Source of the DNA: an uncultured Clostridia bacterium
GTDB taxonomy: Bacteria > Bacillota > Clostridia > TANB77 > CAG-508
Length of the DNA stretch: 64,000 bases
Assembly: GCA_934167755.1 (NCBI GenBank)
Contig: CAKPLT010000009.1
Location: forward strand, 5,882 to 69,881
Direction of reading: 5' to 3'
In this document: positions 54,939 through 63,931 of the stretch, one piece after another
Position numbering within the stretch: position 1 is the first letter of the stretch
Layout: every line of letters begins with the position of its first letter
Translations under genes and position numbers: made by a program
The notes under the pieces: model-generated
Databases searched by the model: none
Told to the model about the DNA's origin: nothing
The model's input: only the letters and a program-made list of their open reading frames with translations

Positions 54939-54972
54939 ACCTCCTAAATTTTTTGGGAGGTATGAAACCTCC
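54939..54972 (-). promoter_or_regulatory. Switch-like RBS hairpin (GGAGGT-ACCTCC-GGAGGT)
   Basis: Reading the minus strand, GGAGGT (54972-54967), ACCTCC (54961-54956) and GGAGGT (54944-54939, the ribosome binding site) occur in order. The middle segment can pair with either neighbour. Pairing with the last one, extended to AT on each side, hides the binding site; pairing with the first would free it. Confidence 0.6.
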
Positions 54973-55182
54973 AAGTTTTAATTCTTTTCAGTTTCAAAAA
55001 TATTAACTATTTTAGTATACTAAAATTTGACTAAAAAGTCAAGTTATGTAAAGCATATAAACAAATTAATGGCTGAATTATAAAAAAAGACACTCAAAAT
55101 AAAAGCAAATATGCAATGTTAAAGAAACTCGATTAGTATTTTAATATATGAATAATTTTAGAATAAAATAAATAAGGTATTA

Positions 55183-55284
55183 CTATTATATAAAAGCTAC
55201 AATCGCCAGACCTTTGAGATTTTCTCCTTATAGTCGAAAACTCAAATCGGGCAAGAACAAAGGGCGACTATGTCGCTTTGTTCT
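55183..55284 (+). repeat. Structured intergenic repeat, family 1, copy 3
   Basis: It matches 7147-7248 over 102 bases with about seven differences. Two of these (GCGAC/GTCGC here, GCAAC/GTTGC there) form one compensated pair in hairpin 2. It lies just downstream of the tRNA-Lys transcript, on the other side of the tRNA terminator. The stretch 54973-55182 holds nothing I recognise. Confidence 0.85.
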
Positions 55285-55317
55285 TATAAAGTATTTTGCG
55301 TTAGTTGTCAAGATGTT

Positions 55318-55362
55318 AATAAAATAAAAAATACCAATGCCAAAAAGACATTGATATTCCTA
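55318..55362 (-). terminator. Terminator of tRNA-Lys
   Basis: On the minus strand AATATCAATG pairs with CATTGGTATT and is followed by a T-run. Confidence 0.8.
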
Positions 55363-55366
55363 AGTT

Positions 55367-55442
55367 TGGTGCACCATCTCGGAATCGAACCGAGGACCGC
55401 CAGATTAAGAGTCTGTTGCTCTACCAGCTGAGCTAATGGTGC
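55367..55442 (-). tRNA. tRNA-Lys (anticodon CTT)
   Basis: The minus strand folds into a full cloverleaf of 76 nt: acceptor GCACCAT/ATGGTGC, D-arm AGCTCAGCTGGTAGAGC, anticodon loop CTCTTAA (anticodon CTT), TCGGTTCGATTCCGA T-arm, and an encoded CCA end. It reads lysine AAG codons. It is transcribed alone from its own promoter. Confidence 0.97.
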
Positions 55443-55473
55443 ATATATTAAATAGATAACTATAACGACACTA

Positions 55474-55502
55474 ATTATAATACTAAAAAAAAGAAATGTC
55501 AA
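55474..55502 (-). promoter_or_regulatory. Promoter of tRNA-Lys
   Basis: On the minus strand TTGACA and TATAAT are 17 bases apart, 32 bases before the tRNA. Confidence 0.85.
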
Positions 55503-55509
55503 TATTTGC

Positions 55510-55538
55510 TTGTAAAAAAAGTAAAAATGTGTTATAGT
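55510..55538 (+). promoter_or_regulatory. Promoter of the ABC-F gene
   Basis: TTGTAA and TATAGT are 17 bases apart. It is divergent from, and almost back to back with, the tRNA promoter. Confidence 0.65.
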
Positions 55539-55606
55539 ATATGAGCATAAAAAGAGAAAATAAAAGTAAAGAGGATATAAAGGTGCGAGAAAGGAAGGGA
55601 TAAACA

Positions 55607-57187
55607 ATGTTGACAGCAAATGGAGTAACTGTTAGATTTGGAAAAAGAGTATTATTTGAAGATGTAAATATCAAATTCGGAAAAGGAAATTGTTATGGAA
55701 TAATAGGAGCAAATGGAGCAGGAAAATCAACATTTTTAAAAGTTTTATCAGGAGAATTAGAGCCAAGCAAAGGAGATGTAGCATTAGAAAAAGGGGAGAG
55801 ACTATCAATATTAAAACAAGACCACTTTGCATTTGAAGAATATACTGTAATGGATACAGTAATAATGGGAAACAAAGAATTATATGACATAATGAAAGAA
55901 AAAGAAGCAATATATATGAAACCTGATTTTTCAGAAGAAGATGGAATGAAAGCAGCAAAACTTGAAGAAAGATTTGCTGAACTAGATGGTTGGAATGCAG
56001 AATCAGATGCAGCAATATTATTAAATGATTTAGGAATAATACCGGAAAATCATTACAAATTAATGAGTGAGCTAGAAGCAAGAGAAAAAGTAAAAGTATT
56101 ATTAGCACAAGCATTATTTGGAAATCCTGATGTGTTACTACTAGACGAGCCAACAAATGACTTAGATTTAAAGAGCATAAACTGGTTACAAGAATTTTTA
56201 ATAAATTTTGAAAATACAGTAATTGTAGTATCACATGATAGATATTTCTTAAACAAAGTATGTACACATATAGCAGATGTTGACTTTGGAAAAATAAAAG
56301 TATATCCAGGAAACTATGACTTCTGGTATGAATCAAGTCAATTAGCATTAAAACAAATGAGAGAGCAAAATAAAAAGAAAGAAGAAAAAATTAAAGAATT
56401 ACAAGACTTTATTGCAAGATTCAGTGCTAATGCTTCAAAATCAAAACAAGCAACATCAAGAAAAAAGACATTGGAAAAAATTGAATTAGATGAAATAAAA
56501 CCATCCAATAGAAAATATCCATATGTAGACTTCAAGCCAGATAGAGAACCAGGAAAAGAAATATTACAAGTTAAAAATATTTCAAAAACTATAAATGGGG
56601 AAAAAATATTAGATAATATATCATTTACAGTAAAGACTGGTGATAAAATTGCATTTTTAGCAGATAATGAAAATGCAAAAACAGTATTATTCCAAATAAT
56701 TGCAGGAGAAATGGAACCAGATGAAGGAGAATTAGTTTGGGGAACAACAATTACTCAAAGCTATTTTCCTAAAGATAATAACTACTTATTTGATACAGAT
56801 GAAAGTTTAACAGAATGGCTTAGAAAATATTCAAAAGACCCAGATGAAACATATGTTAGAGGATTTTTAGGTAGAATGTTATTCTCAGGAGATGAAGCTT
56901 TAAAATCAGCAAATGTAATTTCAGGTGGAGAAAAAGTAAGATGTGTATTAGCAAAAATGATGCTTTCAGGAGCAAATTTCCTAATATTTGATGAACCTAC
57001 AAACCATTTAGATATGGAAAGTATTACATCAGTAAATGAAGGAATGAGCAAATTTAAAGGAAACATATTATTTACATCACATGACCATCAACTTACTCAA
57101 ACTGTAGCAAATAGAATTATAGACATTAAATCAGACAAAGTTATAGACAGAGAAGTAACATATAATGAATATCTTGGAATTGAATAG
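55607..57187 (+). CDS. ABC-F ATPase, YbiT-like
   Basis: ABC-F proteins act on ribosomes, not on transport. The 526 residues hold two nucleotide-binding domains joined by the charged linker (LALKQMREQNKKKEEKIKE) and the ARFSANASKSKQATSR stretch typical of YbiT. Domain 1 has an intact Walker A (GANGAGKST, about residue 37), but SELEAREK replaces its signature. Domain 2 has a degenerate Walker A (LADNENAKT, about 348) and an intact signature ISGGEKVR. One composite ATP site is therefore intact and the other damaged on both faces. A translation role is inferred. Confidence 0.9.
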   Translation: MLTANGVTVRFGKRVLFEDVNIKFGKGNCYGIIGANGAGKSTFLKVLSGELEPSKGDVALEKGERLSILKQDHFAFEEYTVMDTVIMGNKELYDIMKEKEAIYMKPDFSEEDGMKAAKLEERFAELDGWNAESDAAILLNDLGIIPENHYKLMSELEAREKVKVLLAQALFGNPDVLLLDEPTNDLDLKSINWLQEFLINFENTVIVVSHDRYFLNKVCTHIADVDFGKIKVYPGNYDFWYESSQLALKQMREQNKKKEEKIKELQDFIARFSANASKSKQATSRKKTLEKIELDEIKPSNRKYPYVDFKPDREPGKEILQVKNISKTINGEKILDNISFTVKTGDKIAFLADNENAKTVLFQIIAGEMEPDEGELVWGTTITQSYFPKDNNYLFDTDESLTEWLRKYSKDPDETYVRGFLGRMLFSGDEALKSANVISGGEKVRCVLAKMMLSGANFLIFDEPTNHLDMESITSVNEGMSKFKGNILFTSHDHQLTQTVANRIIDIKSDKVIDREVTYNEYLGIE

Positions 57188-57216
57188 ATATTTTACAAAA
57201 ATATTACAATACAAAG

Positions 57217-57263
57217 TAAAACTTCATTTCTATGTGAGTTTCCGTAGAAATGGAGTTTTTTGT
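57217..57263 (+). terminator. Terminator after the ABC-F gene
   Basis: AAACTTCATTTCTA and TAGAAATGGAGTTT arms, one wobble, are followed by TTT. Confidence 0.88.
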
Positions 57264-57334
57264 CATATTTTTTTGCAATGTGAAAAAAACTGATACTTGA
57301 AAATATCAGTTTTGTGAAAATTAGGTGAAAAAAC

Positions 57335-57363
57335 TTTACAAAGACAAAAGAAAATGGTAATAT
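57335..57363 (+). promoter_or_regulatory. Promoter of the Gld-type ABC operon
   Basis: TTTACA and TAATAT are 17 bases apart, about 35 bases before the GTG start. Confidence 0.65.
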
Positions 57364-57396
57364 TAGCACAGAACAAAAAATGAGGAGGAGAAGTTC

Positions 57397-58500
57397 GTGA
57401 TTCAAGTTGAAAATATTACAAAAAGATACGGAAGCTTTACAGCCGTAGAGAATATTAATTTTGAAATTGAAGAAGGAGAAATTGTCGGATTCTTAGGACC
57501 AAATGGTGCTGGAAAAAGTACAACAATGAATATGATAACAGGATTCATTGAACCAACATCAGGAAAAATAATTGTAGATGGATACGACATCTCTAAAAAA
57601 CCAAGAAAAGCTAAAAGACAAATTGGATATATGCCAGAAGGAGTGCCACTATATAGTGATTTAACTGTGAAAGAGTTTGTAACATATATGGCAGAATTAA
57701 AAGGTGTACCAAGAAAAGAAAAGAAAGAAAAAGTACAAAAAGCATTACAAGAAACAGGACTAACAGATGTACAAAATAAACTAACAAGAAATTTATCAAG
57801 AGGATATAAACAAAGAGTAAGTATGGCTGGAGCATTAGTAAGTAATCCTAAAGTAATAATACTTGATGAACCAACAGTAGGTTTGGATCCAAAACAGGTT
57901 ACAGAAATAAGGGCTTTAATAAAAGAACTTGGAAAAGAACATACTGTAATATTAAGTTCTCATATATTGTCAGAAGTAAGCCAAATATGCAATAGAGTAA
58001 TAATAATAAATAATGGAAAAATTGTTGCAATTGACACACCAGAAAATCTTGAAAAAATGGTTGTTAAAGAAAATTCTGTATATGTAACAGTAGAAGATAA
58101 TGATAATAAAATAGAAACAATAAAAGAAAAACTACCAGAAATAAAAGAAATTAAGTTCATTACAGAAAATGAAGATAAAACTAAAAAATATATTATAACA
58201 GCAGATGAAGATGTTGATTTAAGAAAAAGAATTTTTGAAACATTTGCAAAAGAAGGTATTACAATTTTTGAAATGAAAAAATCAGATGCCACTCTTGAAG
58301 ATGCATTTATGCAATTAATTGATTCTCAAAAAAATAATGCAACTGCAGAAAGTGAAGAAAAAAATACAGATACTGAAGAAAATAAAGAGACTGAAAATCA
58401 AGAAAACTTAGAAGAAAAATTAGCAGAGAGAGAAGAAAAGCAAGAAGAACAAGATGTAAATAGTGAAGAAAATAAAACAGAAGAAGGGGGACAAGAATAA
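57397..58500 (+). CDS. ABC transporter ATP-binding protein, GldA-like, with acidic tail
   Basis: The start is GTG with GAGGAGGAG upstream. A single ATPase domain has GFLGPNGAGKSTTMNMI, LSRGYKQRVSMAGAL and VIILDEPTVGLDPKQ. After an accessory C-terminal domain there are about 50 residues rich in Glu and Asn (from about 318) with no known match. Its stop overlaps the permease start by one base. It powers the exporter formed with the next two genes. The name refers to likeness to gliding-motility ABC proteins and does not imply gliding. Confidence 0.92.
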   Translation: MIQVENITKRYGSFTAVENINFEIEEGEIVGFLGPNGAGKSTTMNMITGFIEPTSGKIIVDGYDISKKPRKAKRQIGYMPEGVPLYSDLTVKEFVTYMAELKGVPRKEKKEKVQKALQETGLTDVQNKLTRNLSRGYKQRVSMAGALVSNPKVIILDEPTVGLDPKQVTEIRALIKELGKEHTVILSSHILSEVSQICNRVIIINNGKIVAIDTPENLEKMVVKENSVYVTVEDNDNKIETIKEKLPEIKEIKFITENEDKTKKYIITADEDVDLRKRIFETFAKEGITIFEMKKSDATLEDAFMQLIDSQKNNATAESEEKNTDTEENKETENQENLEEKLAEREEKQEEQDVNSEENKTEEGGQE

Positions 58501-59183
58501 TGTGGGCAGTATTTAAAAAAGAGCTAAAAAGTTACTTTTTATCTCCAATAGGATATGTAGTAATTGGGATACTTTTATTGGTTTGTAGCATATTCTTTTA
58601 TTTAACAACAATCCAATATACAGGTATAGACTTAGGAGGATTGTACTTTTATGTTGCATTATATGGCTTGATAATAGCAGTACCAATATTAACAATGAGA
58701 ATGTTTGCAGAAGAAAGAAAAACAGGAACTGAACAATTAATATTAACATCACAAGTAGGAATATCAGGTGTTGTATTTGGAAAGTTTTTAGCTGCAATGG
58801 CAGTAATTGTTATAGCATTATTAGTATCATTTATGTATTTTGGAATAATGTGCTATTTTGGAAATCCAAATATATTAGTATTATTAGTAACAATGTTAGG
58901 ATTTATATTAATTAGTGGGGCTGCTATTTCAGTTGGAATGTTTGCATCAAGTATAACAGAAAACCAAGTAATAGCCGGAATTATAACAATAGCATTTTTA
59001 ATAATAACATTATTTATTCCAAATTTAGACATTGGGTTACCAGATATATCAATAATGAGTTATTATCAAAATTTCCCAAGTGGAGTAATTTCATTAACTG
59101 ATGTTGTAGGTCCATTAACACTTGCAATGATGTTTATAGCATTTACTATTATAGTAATGCAAAGAAGAAAACTAGTTAAATAG
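58500..59183 (+). CDS. ABC-2 type permease, GldF-like
   Basis: The 227 residues form six membrane helices, starting FKKELKSYFLSPIGYVVIGIL and with MRMFAEERKTGTEQLILTSQVG between helices 2 and 3, the usual ABC-2 coupling region. TAATG overlap with the ATPase gene indicates coupling. Substrate is unknown. Confidence 0.92.
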   Translation: MWAVFKKELKSYFLSPIGYVVIGILLLVCSIFFYLTTIQYTGIDLGGLYFYVALYGLIIAVPILTMRMFAEERKTGTEQLILTSQVGISGVVFGKFLAAMAVIVIALLVSFMYFGIMCYFGNPNILVLLVTMLGFILISGAAISVGMFASSITENQVIAGIITIAFLIITLFIPNLDIGLPDISIMSYYQNFPSGVISLTDVVGPLTLAMMFIAFTIIVMQRRKLVK

Positions 59184-59199
59184 ATAGGAGAGAAAAAAA

Positions 59200-60690
59200 G
59201 TGAAAAAAGAGAAAAAGGTCAAAGAAAAAAAAGAGAAAAGTCCAAAAAAATTCTTTGAAATTATAAAGAATAAATGGCTAATAAAAGGCACAACAACTCT
59301 TCTTTTAGTAGCTATAATAATAGCTTGTTATGTATTAATAAATTATGGAGTATCTAAATTAAAAATAGAAGATATTGATTGTACTGAAAAAAAGTTATAT
59401 TCTTTATCAGATGAGACAAAGACAAAGATGAAAGAACTAGACAAAGATGTAACAATTCAATTAATAAATATGAATAGTTATAGTTATGTTATAGAATATG
59501 CAAATAAATATCCAGCAGTAAGTAAAAAAATAAATGTTGAAGAAATATCAGATTTATCATCCAGAGTGGACTTACAAACAAAATATAATATAAGTGAATC
59601 AGATGGATTAATTGTTGTAAAAACAGGAGAAAAAGAAAAAACATTATCATTAAATGATTTATACACATTTGATTATTCATCAAGTGAGCAAATAGATAAA
59701 ACAGAAGAAGCGCTAACAAATGCTATTATAGAGGTAACTCTAGATGTGAAACCTCATATATATATACTTTCAGGAAAAGCATACTATGATACAGAACAAG
59801 CACTTTCATCTGTAGTTACAAAAATGAAAGATGAATCTAATGATGTAGAGTATTTAGATATATTAACAAAAGGAGAAGTCCCATCAGATTGTAACTGCTT
59901 AGTAATTACAACATTAGAACAAGATTTATCAGAATTAGAAAGAGATAAAATATTAGAATATATAAATAATGGTGGAAAAATTTTAATGTTAACTTCTCAA
60001 AATATGTTAGAAGTTGATACACCTAATTTTGATAAAGTATTAGAACAATATGGAATAACACTTGGATATGGAAGTGTATTTGAACAAGACAGCAGTAAGA
60101 TGTTACGAGGTTCTCCAAACATGATAATATCAGATGTAAATGCAAGCTTTATGGGGAAATTAGGTATGAAAATAAAGATGTGTGTTATGAATGCAGGAAA
60201 AATAGAATTTGCAAGTGATGAAAAACTAGAAGAACTAGGAGTAACACACGAAAATATTGCTTCAACAAGTGATAAAGCATTTGTAAGAACTAATTTTAAT
60301 ATTAAATCTACTTCAAGAGCAGAAGGAGATAGTGAAGAAGGAGAAGCAATTGTTGGGGCATATGTAACTAAAAAAATAGCAGATGATAAAAATTCACAAT
60401 TAATAATATATTCAAATGAATTATTTGCTTCTGATGTGCAAATACCAATAAGTGCGCAAAATTACACATATGCAGTAGAGCTATATAATAATGAAGATGT
60501 TATATTAAATTCTGTTTCACATTTAACAGAAAGAGAGGATACTATCTCTATAAGAAAAACTAATGAAAGTGAAAAATATTCAGTAACAGACCAAGAAGAT
60601 GTTATTATAAAAACAATAATATTTACCACTCCTATAATAATTATGCTGATAGGAATTGTAGTATGGATCTTTAGAAGAAGAAAAATGTAG
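59200..60690 (+). CDS. Gld-type ABC auxiliary protein (GldG-like)
   Basis: The start is GTG with ATAGGAGAG upstream. The 496 residues have a basic N-terminus, a first membrane helix (about 31-50), a large extracytoplasmic domain of the ABC_transp_aux type (LYSLSDETKTKMKELDKDVTI, LSGKAYYDTEQALSSVV, YINNGGKILMLTS) and a second helix near the C-terminus (about 470-490) before RRRKM. With the two upstream genes it makes a three-part transporter. Confidence 0.9.
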   Translation: MKKEKKVKEKKEKSPKKFFEIIKNKWLIKGTTTLLLVAIIIACYVLINYGVSKLKIEDIDCTEKKLYSLSDETKTKMKELDKDVTIQLINMNSYSYVIEYANKYPAVSKKINVEEISDLSSRVDLQTKYNISESDGLIVVKTGEKEKTLSLNDLYTFDYSSSEQIDKTEEALTNAIIEVTLDVKPHIYILSGKAYYDTEQALSSVVTKMKDESNDVEYLDILTKGEVPSDCNCLVITTLEQDLSELERDKILEYINNGGKILMLTSQNMLEVDTPNFDKVLEQYGITLGYGSVFEQDSSKMLRGSPNMIISDVNASFMGKLGMKIKMCVMNAGKIEFASDEKLEELGVTHENIASTSDKAFVRTNFNIKSTSRAEGDSEEGEAIVGAYVTKKIADDKNSQLIIYSNELFASDVQIPISAQNYTYAVELYNNEDVILNSVSHLTEREDTISIRKTNESEKYSVTDQEDVIIKTIIFTTPIIIMLIGIVVWIFRRRKM

Positions 60691-60723
60691 ATAAACTATG
60701 GTTTTATAAATATTATATAATCA

Positions 60724-60825
60724 AAAAAATATCATTTTTCAGTGTAACCTCGGATGCTTTTCTGTTTTGAATTTGTTTTTTAACAAATTTAAAACACCAT
60801 GTTAAACTTTAAAATGATATTTTTA
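60724..60825 (+). repeat. Structured intergenic repeat, family 2, copy 2
   Basis: End arms AAAAATATCATTTT and AAAATGATATTTTT enclose a core homologous to 43669-43768. The central hairpin has TTTTGAA/TTTAAAA where copy 1 has TTTAGAA/TTCTAAA, one compensated pair and one G-T. Confidence 0.78.
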
Positions 60826-60839
60826 ACTATAAAATTAAT

Positions 60840-60900
60840 ATAAAAAGCAATAGATTTTAAGATTATTAAAAAGTAATTTCAAATCTGTTGCTTTTTTGAA
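60840..60900 (+). terminator. Terminator of the Gld-type operon
   Basis: AAAAAGCAATAGATTT and AAATCTGTTGCTTTTT arms form a long stem with a large loop, followed by T's. Confidence 0.75.
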
Positions 60901-60941
60901 TATTTAGAGATATTGTTAATATACTGATATAAGAGGTGCGT

Positions 60942-61943
60942 ATGGAGGAAGTATTTTCGATTGTATTAGTAATAATAGGTGCATTAGTTGGAGCAGGTTT
61001 TGCTTCTGGACAAGAAATATATTCTTTTTTTTATTCATATGGAAATATTGGTATAATTGGAATTAGTATAACATGTTGTTTAATTAGTTTAATGGTATAT
61101 AAAAGTTTAAGGATTATATGTTCAAACAAAATAAATAGTTATGATGAATTTTTAAATATCTTTATAAAAAATGAAAAAATTACTAAAGTAATAAGTATAG
61201 TAATAAATTTATTACTATTAGTAACATTTTATATAATGGTTGCTGGCTTTGGTGCATATTTCGAGCAAGAAATTGGAATAAATAGAATTATTGGAAGTAG
61301 TACATTAGTGATTATGACAGCAATAGTATTTTTTACAAGTGTAAAAGGAGTTTTAAAAGTTAGTGAATATATTGTTCCATTATTAATAATTTTTATTATA
61401 ATAATAGGTGGAACAAATTTAATAACAATAAATTTAGATGTAGAAACTTTGTATATAAAAAAAGGCTGGCTATTAAGTAGTGTGATATATTGCAGTTATA
61501 ATATGATATTATTAGTTCCTGTACTAATATCATTAAGAAAACAAATAACAAAACAAAAAAATATCAAATATATATCTGCATTGAGTGGTATATTTATGAT
61601 AATTATGTCTTTACTGTTATATATGTTACTTATGAGAGTAGATGTAGAACTATCAACATTAGAAATGCCAATTGTGTATGTAATAAGTTCTTTCTTCAAA
61701 CAGTATAAAGCAATCTATGCTTTTATAATTTTAACATCAATTTTTACTACAGCAATTTCTATTGGAATAGGACTATTGCAAAATATAAATGGTAACAAAA
61801 AGGAATATACACATTTTGTGATATTCATGTGTATAAGTAGTTTAATAGTTTCGAATCTTGGATTTTCAAAACTTGTTAATTTGATGTACCCTATTTTCGG
61901 CTATATAGGAATTATACAATTAATTTACATATTTAAGTATTAA
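60942..61943 (+). CDS. YkvI-like membrane transporter
   Basis: The 333 residues have about ten membrane helices. The first contains IIGALVGAGFASGQEIYSFF, a broken glycine-rich helix like those of LeuT-fold transporters, and the overall pattern matches the YkvI family. I chose ATG 60942, five bases from AGAGG; the frame can be extended two codons to a GTG. Substrate is unknown. Confidence 0.85.
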   Translation: MEEVFSIVLVIIGALVGAGFASGQEIYSFFYSYGNIGIIGISITCCLISLMVYKSLRIICSNKINSYDEFLNIFIKNEKITKVISIVINLLLLVTFYIMVAGFGAYFEQEIGINRIIGSSTLVIMTAIVFFTSVKGVLKVSEYIVPLLIIFIIIIGGTNLITINLDVETLYIKKGWLLSSVIYCSYNMILLVPVLISLRKQITKQKNIKYISALSGIFMIIMSLLLYMLLMRVDVELSTLEMPIVYVISSFFKQYKAIYAFIILTSIFTTAISIGIGLLQNINGNKKEYTHFVIFMCISSLIVSNLGFSKLVNLMYPIFGYIGIIQLIYIFKY

Positions 61944-62005
61944 TATTGTTTTAAAAATGAGAAATTAAACAGTAGCTATTATTGTAAATAAAAAATAAAA
62001 AAATA

Positions 62006-62033
62006 TTGCAAAAAATAGGTGGTATGATATAAT
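62006..62033 (+). promoter_or_regulatory. Promoter of the DUF5711-cvpA genes
   Basis: TTGCAA and TATAAT are 16 bases apart, with GGTATGA before the -10 box. Confidence 0.65.
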
Positions 62034-62066
62034 AATAACGAAAACCAAAAGATGAGGAGAAATATA

Positions 62067-63251
62067 ATGAAAGATTTTTGGGCGGAAGAGCTACAGAATC
62101 GAAAAAAAAATATGATTTTAAAGATAATAATATTAGTAATAATATTTTTATTTATAGTTGCAGTTGGAATAGGAATGTTTGAATACTATATAAATCAAAG
62201 TTTTAGACAATGGTGTGATGAAAATATTTTAAAAAAAGAAATAATACAAAAAGACACAAAAAGTATAGAATTAGATGGAGATGAAAACACAAAAATATAT
62301 GCATATGAAAAATATATATGTGTATTTAGAAAAAAAACATTAGAATTTTATAATAAGGTAGGAACACAAGCCGAAAAATTAGAATTAGATATAAATGATG
62401 CAGTATTTACAACAGCAGGAAGATATATGGCTATAAGTGAAAAAAATGGTCAAAAGTTCTATTTGATATGTGGAAAAGAAAAATTATTTGAAGGCGAGAT
62501 AGAAGGAAATATAACACAAATAAAAGTTAGTAGGAGTGGATATATAGCATTAGTTATTTCAAATACAAGTTATAAGTCTATTGTAGATGTATATGACAAA
62601 ACAGGAAAAGAAATATTTAAAACTAATTTAGTATCATCTAGAGTAGCTGATATTAGCATATCTCAAGATAGTAATCTATTAGCAATAGCAGAAGTAGATT
62701 TATCTGGAATACTAATACAATCAAGAGTACAAGTAGTTTCAATGGAACTTGCACAATCAAAACCAAAAGAAGCCATATTATACAAATATGAAGCACCAAC
62801 AGACAAGCTTATAATGAATGTAGAATATCAAGAACGAAATAAATTAATATGCATGTATAATGATGGAATAGAATCTTTACAAGAAAGTAAAAGTACAGAG
62901 TTATCTAAATTTGAAGATAAACAATTATCATTTACAACAATAGAATTAAGCAATAGAATAGTGTTTGTAGAGGAAATTTCAACAGGAGAATACACAGCAG
63001 ACACAAAAATCAAAATTATAAATACTGATAATTCAAAAGAAAAAGAATATATCACAAAAAATGTAGCAAAATCTATTAATACATCAGACAATAAAATTGC
63101 AATTAATTTTGGTACAGAGTTACATATTATTGATAAAAATGGAATATTATTAAAAAAATACATATCAGACACTGAAATAAATAATATAGTAATGACAGAT
63201 GGATTAGTTGGAGTAATATACAAAGATAAGATACAGATTATAAATATATAA
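62067..63251 (+). CDS. DUF5711-like membrane-anchored beta-propeller protein
   Basis: The 394 residues start after GAGGAG. A cytoplasmic segment, one transmembrane helix (about 17-38) and an extracytoplasmic part of repeated beta strands follow (KIYAYEKYICVFRKKTLEFYN, GRYMAISEKNGQKFYLI, SGYIALVISNTSYKSIVDVYD, DSNLLAIAEVDLSG). This is the DUF5711 plan of Clostridia. It is 25 bases upstream of the cvpA-like gene, a pairing I would expect to be functional. Confidence 0.82.
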   Translation: MKDFWAEELQNRKKNMILKIIILVIIFLFIVAVGIGMFEYYINQSFRQWCDENILKKEIIQKDTKSIELDGDENTKIYAYEKYICVFRKKTLEFYNKVGTQAEKLELDINDAVFTTAGRYMAISEKNGQKFYLICGKEKLFEGEIEGNITQIKVSRSGYIALVISNTSYKSIVDVYDKTGKEIFKTNLVSSRVADISISQDSNLLAIAEVDLSGILIQSRVQVVSMELAQSKPKEAILYKYEAPTDKLIMNVEYQERNKLICMYNDGIESLQESKSTELSKFEDKQLSFTTIELSNRIVFVEEISTGEYTADTKIKIINTDNSKEKEYITKNVAKSINTSDNKIAINFGTELHIIDKNGILLKKYISDTEINNIVMTDGLVGVIYKDKIQIINI

Positions 63252-63276
63252 TAAAAAAGAGAGGAAGAATAAAAAA

Positions 63277-63921
63277 ATGGGAATAATTTTTGATATAATA
63301 ATTATTGCAATAATTGCATTAAACATATTTTTATGTTATAAAAAAGGATTAATAAAATTAGCTGTCGGGTTAATTGCAGTTTTGGCAGCAATAGTGTTAT
63401 CAATAGTTTTATACAAACCAATATCAAATGCAATAATTAAAAACACAGATATTGATGAAAAAATAGAAAATGTAATAATAGAAAATTTTTCAGCTAAAAC
63501 GAATGGAAATGAAGAAGTTAGATATGTAGGAATCATAGATTATCTAGAAAAATATGTTGATGATGCTGTAAATAAAACTCAAAATGAAATTGTATATGAA
63601 ACAGCTGGAACTATGGCTATTAGATTCATAAATATTGCAGTAATATTAATTATATTTTTAGCTGCAAGAATTGTATTATTATTACTTACATTTATTTCAG
63701 ATATGATAACTTCATTACCTATTTTAAAACAATTTAATGAATTTGGAGGAATATTATACGGTATTGTTAAAGCACTATTAATAGTTTATGTAATTTTAGC
63801 TATTGCATTTTTCGTTGTATATATAACAGGAAATACTGCTATTTCAGAAGCAATATCAGGATCATATATTACAAAATTCTTCTATGAACATAATTTAATA
63901 TTAAAAATTATATTTAAATAA
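63277..63921 (+). CDS. CvpA family membrane protein
   Basis: The 214 residues have four membrane helices. The first pair is FDIIIIAIIALNIFLCYKKGLIKLAVGLIAVLAA, with a soluble loop between helices 2 and 3. CvpA proteins are linked to colicin V production in E. coli, and in other bacteria to envelope homeostasis. AGAGAGGAAG precedes the ATG. Confidence 0.87.
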   Translation: MGIIFDIIIIAIIALNIFLCYKKGLIKLAVGLIAVLAAIVLSIVLYKPISNAIIKNTDIDEKIENVIIENFSAKTNGNEEVRYVGIIDYLEKYVDDAVNKTQNEIVYETAGTMAIRFINIAVILIIFLAARIVLLLLTFISDMITSLPILKQFNEFGGILYGIVKALLIVYVILAIAFFVVYITGNTAISEAISGSYITKFFYEHNLILKIIFK

Positions 63922-63931
63922 AATTTTGGCT

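Noticed and set aside
55308..55619. Open frame on the minus strand across the tRNA-Lys gene
   Set aside because: Its translation includes the APLAQLVEQ-type stretch that is simply a translated tRNA, and it lacks a ribosome binding site. It is an artefact.
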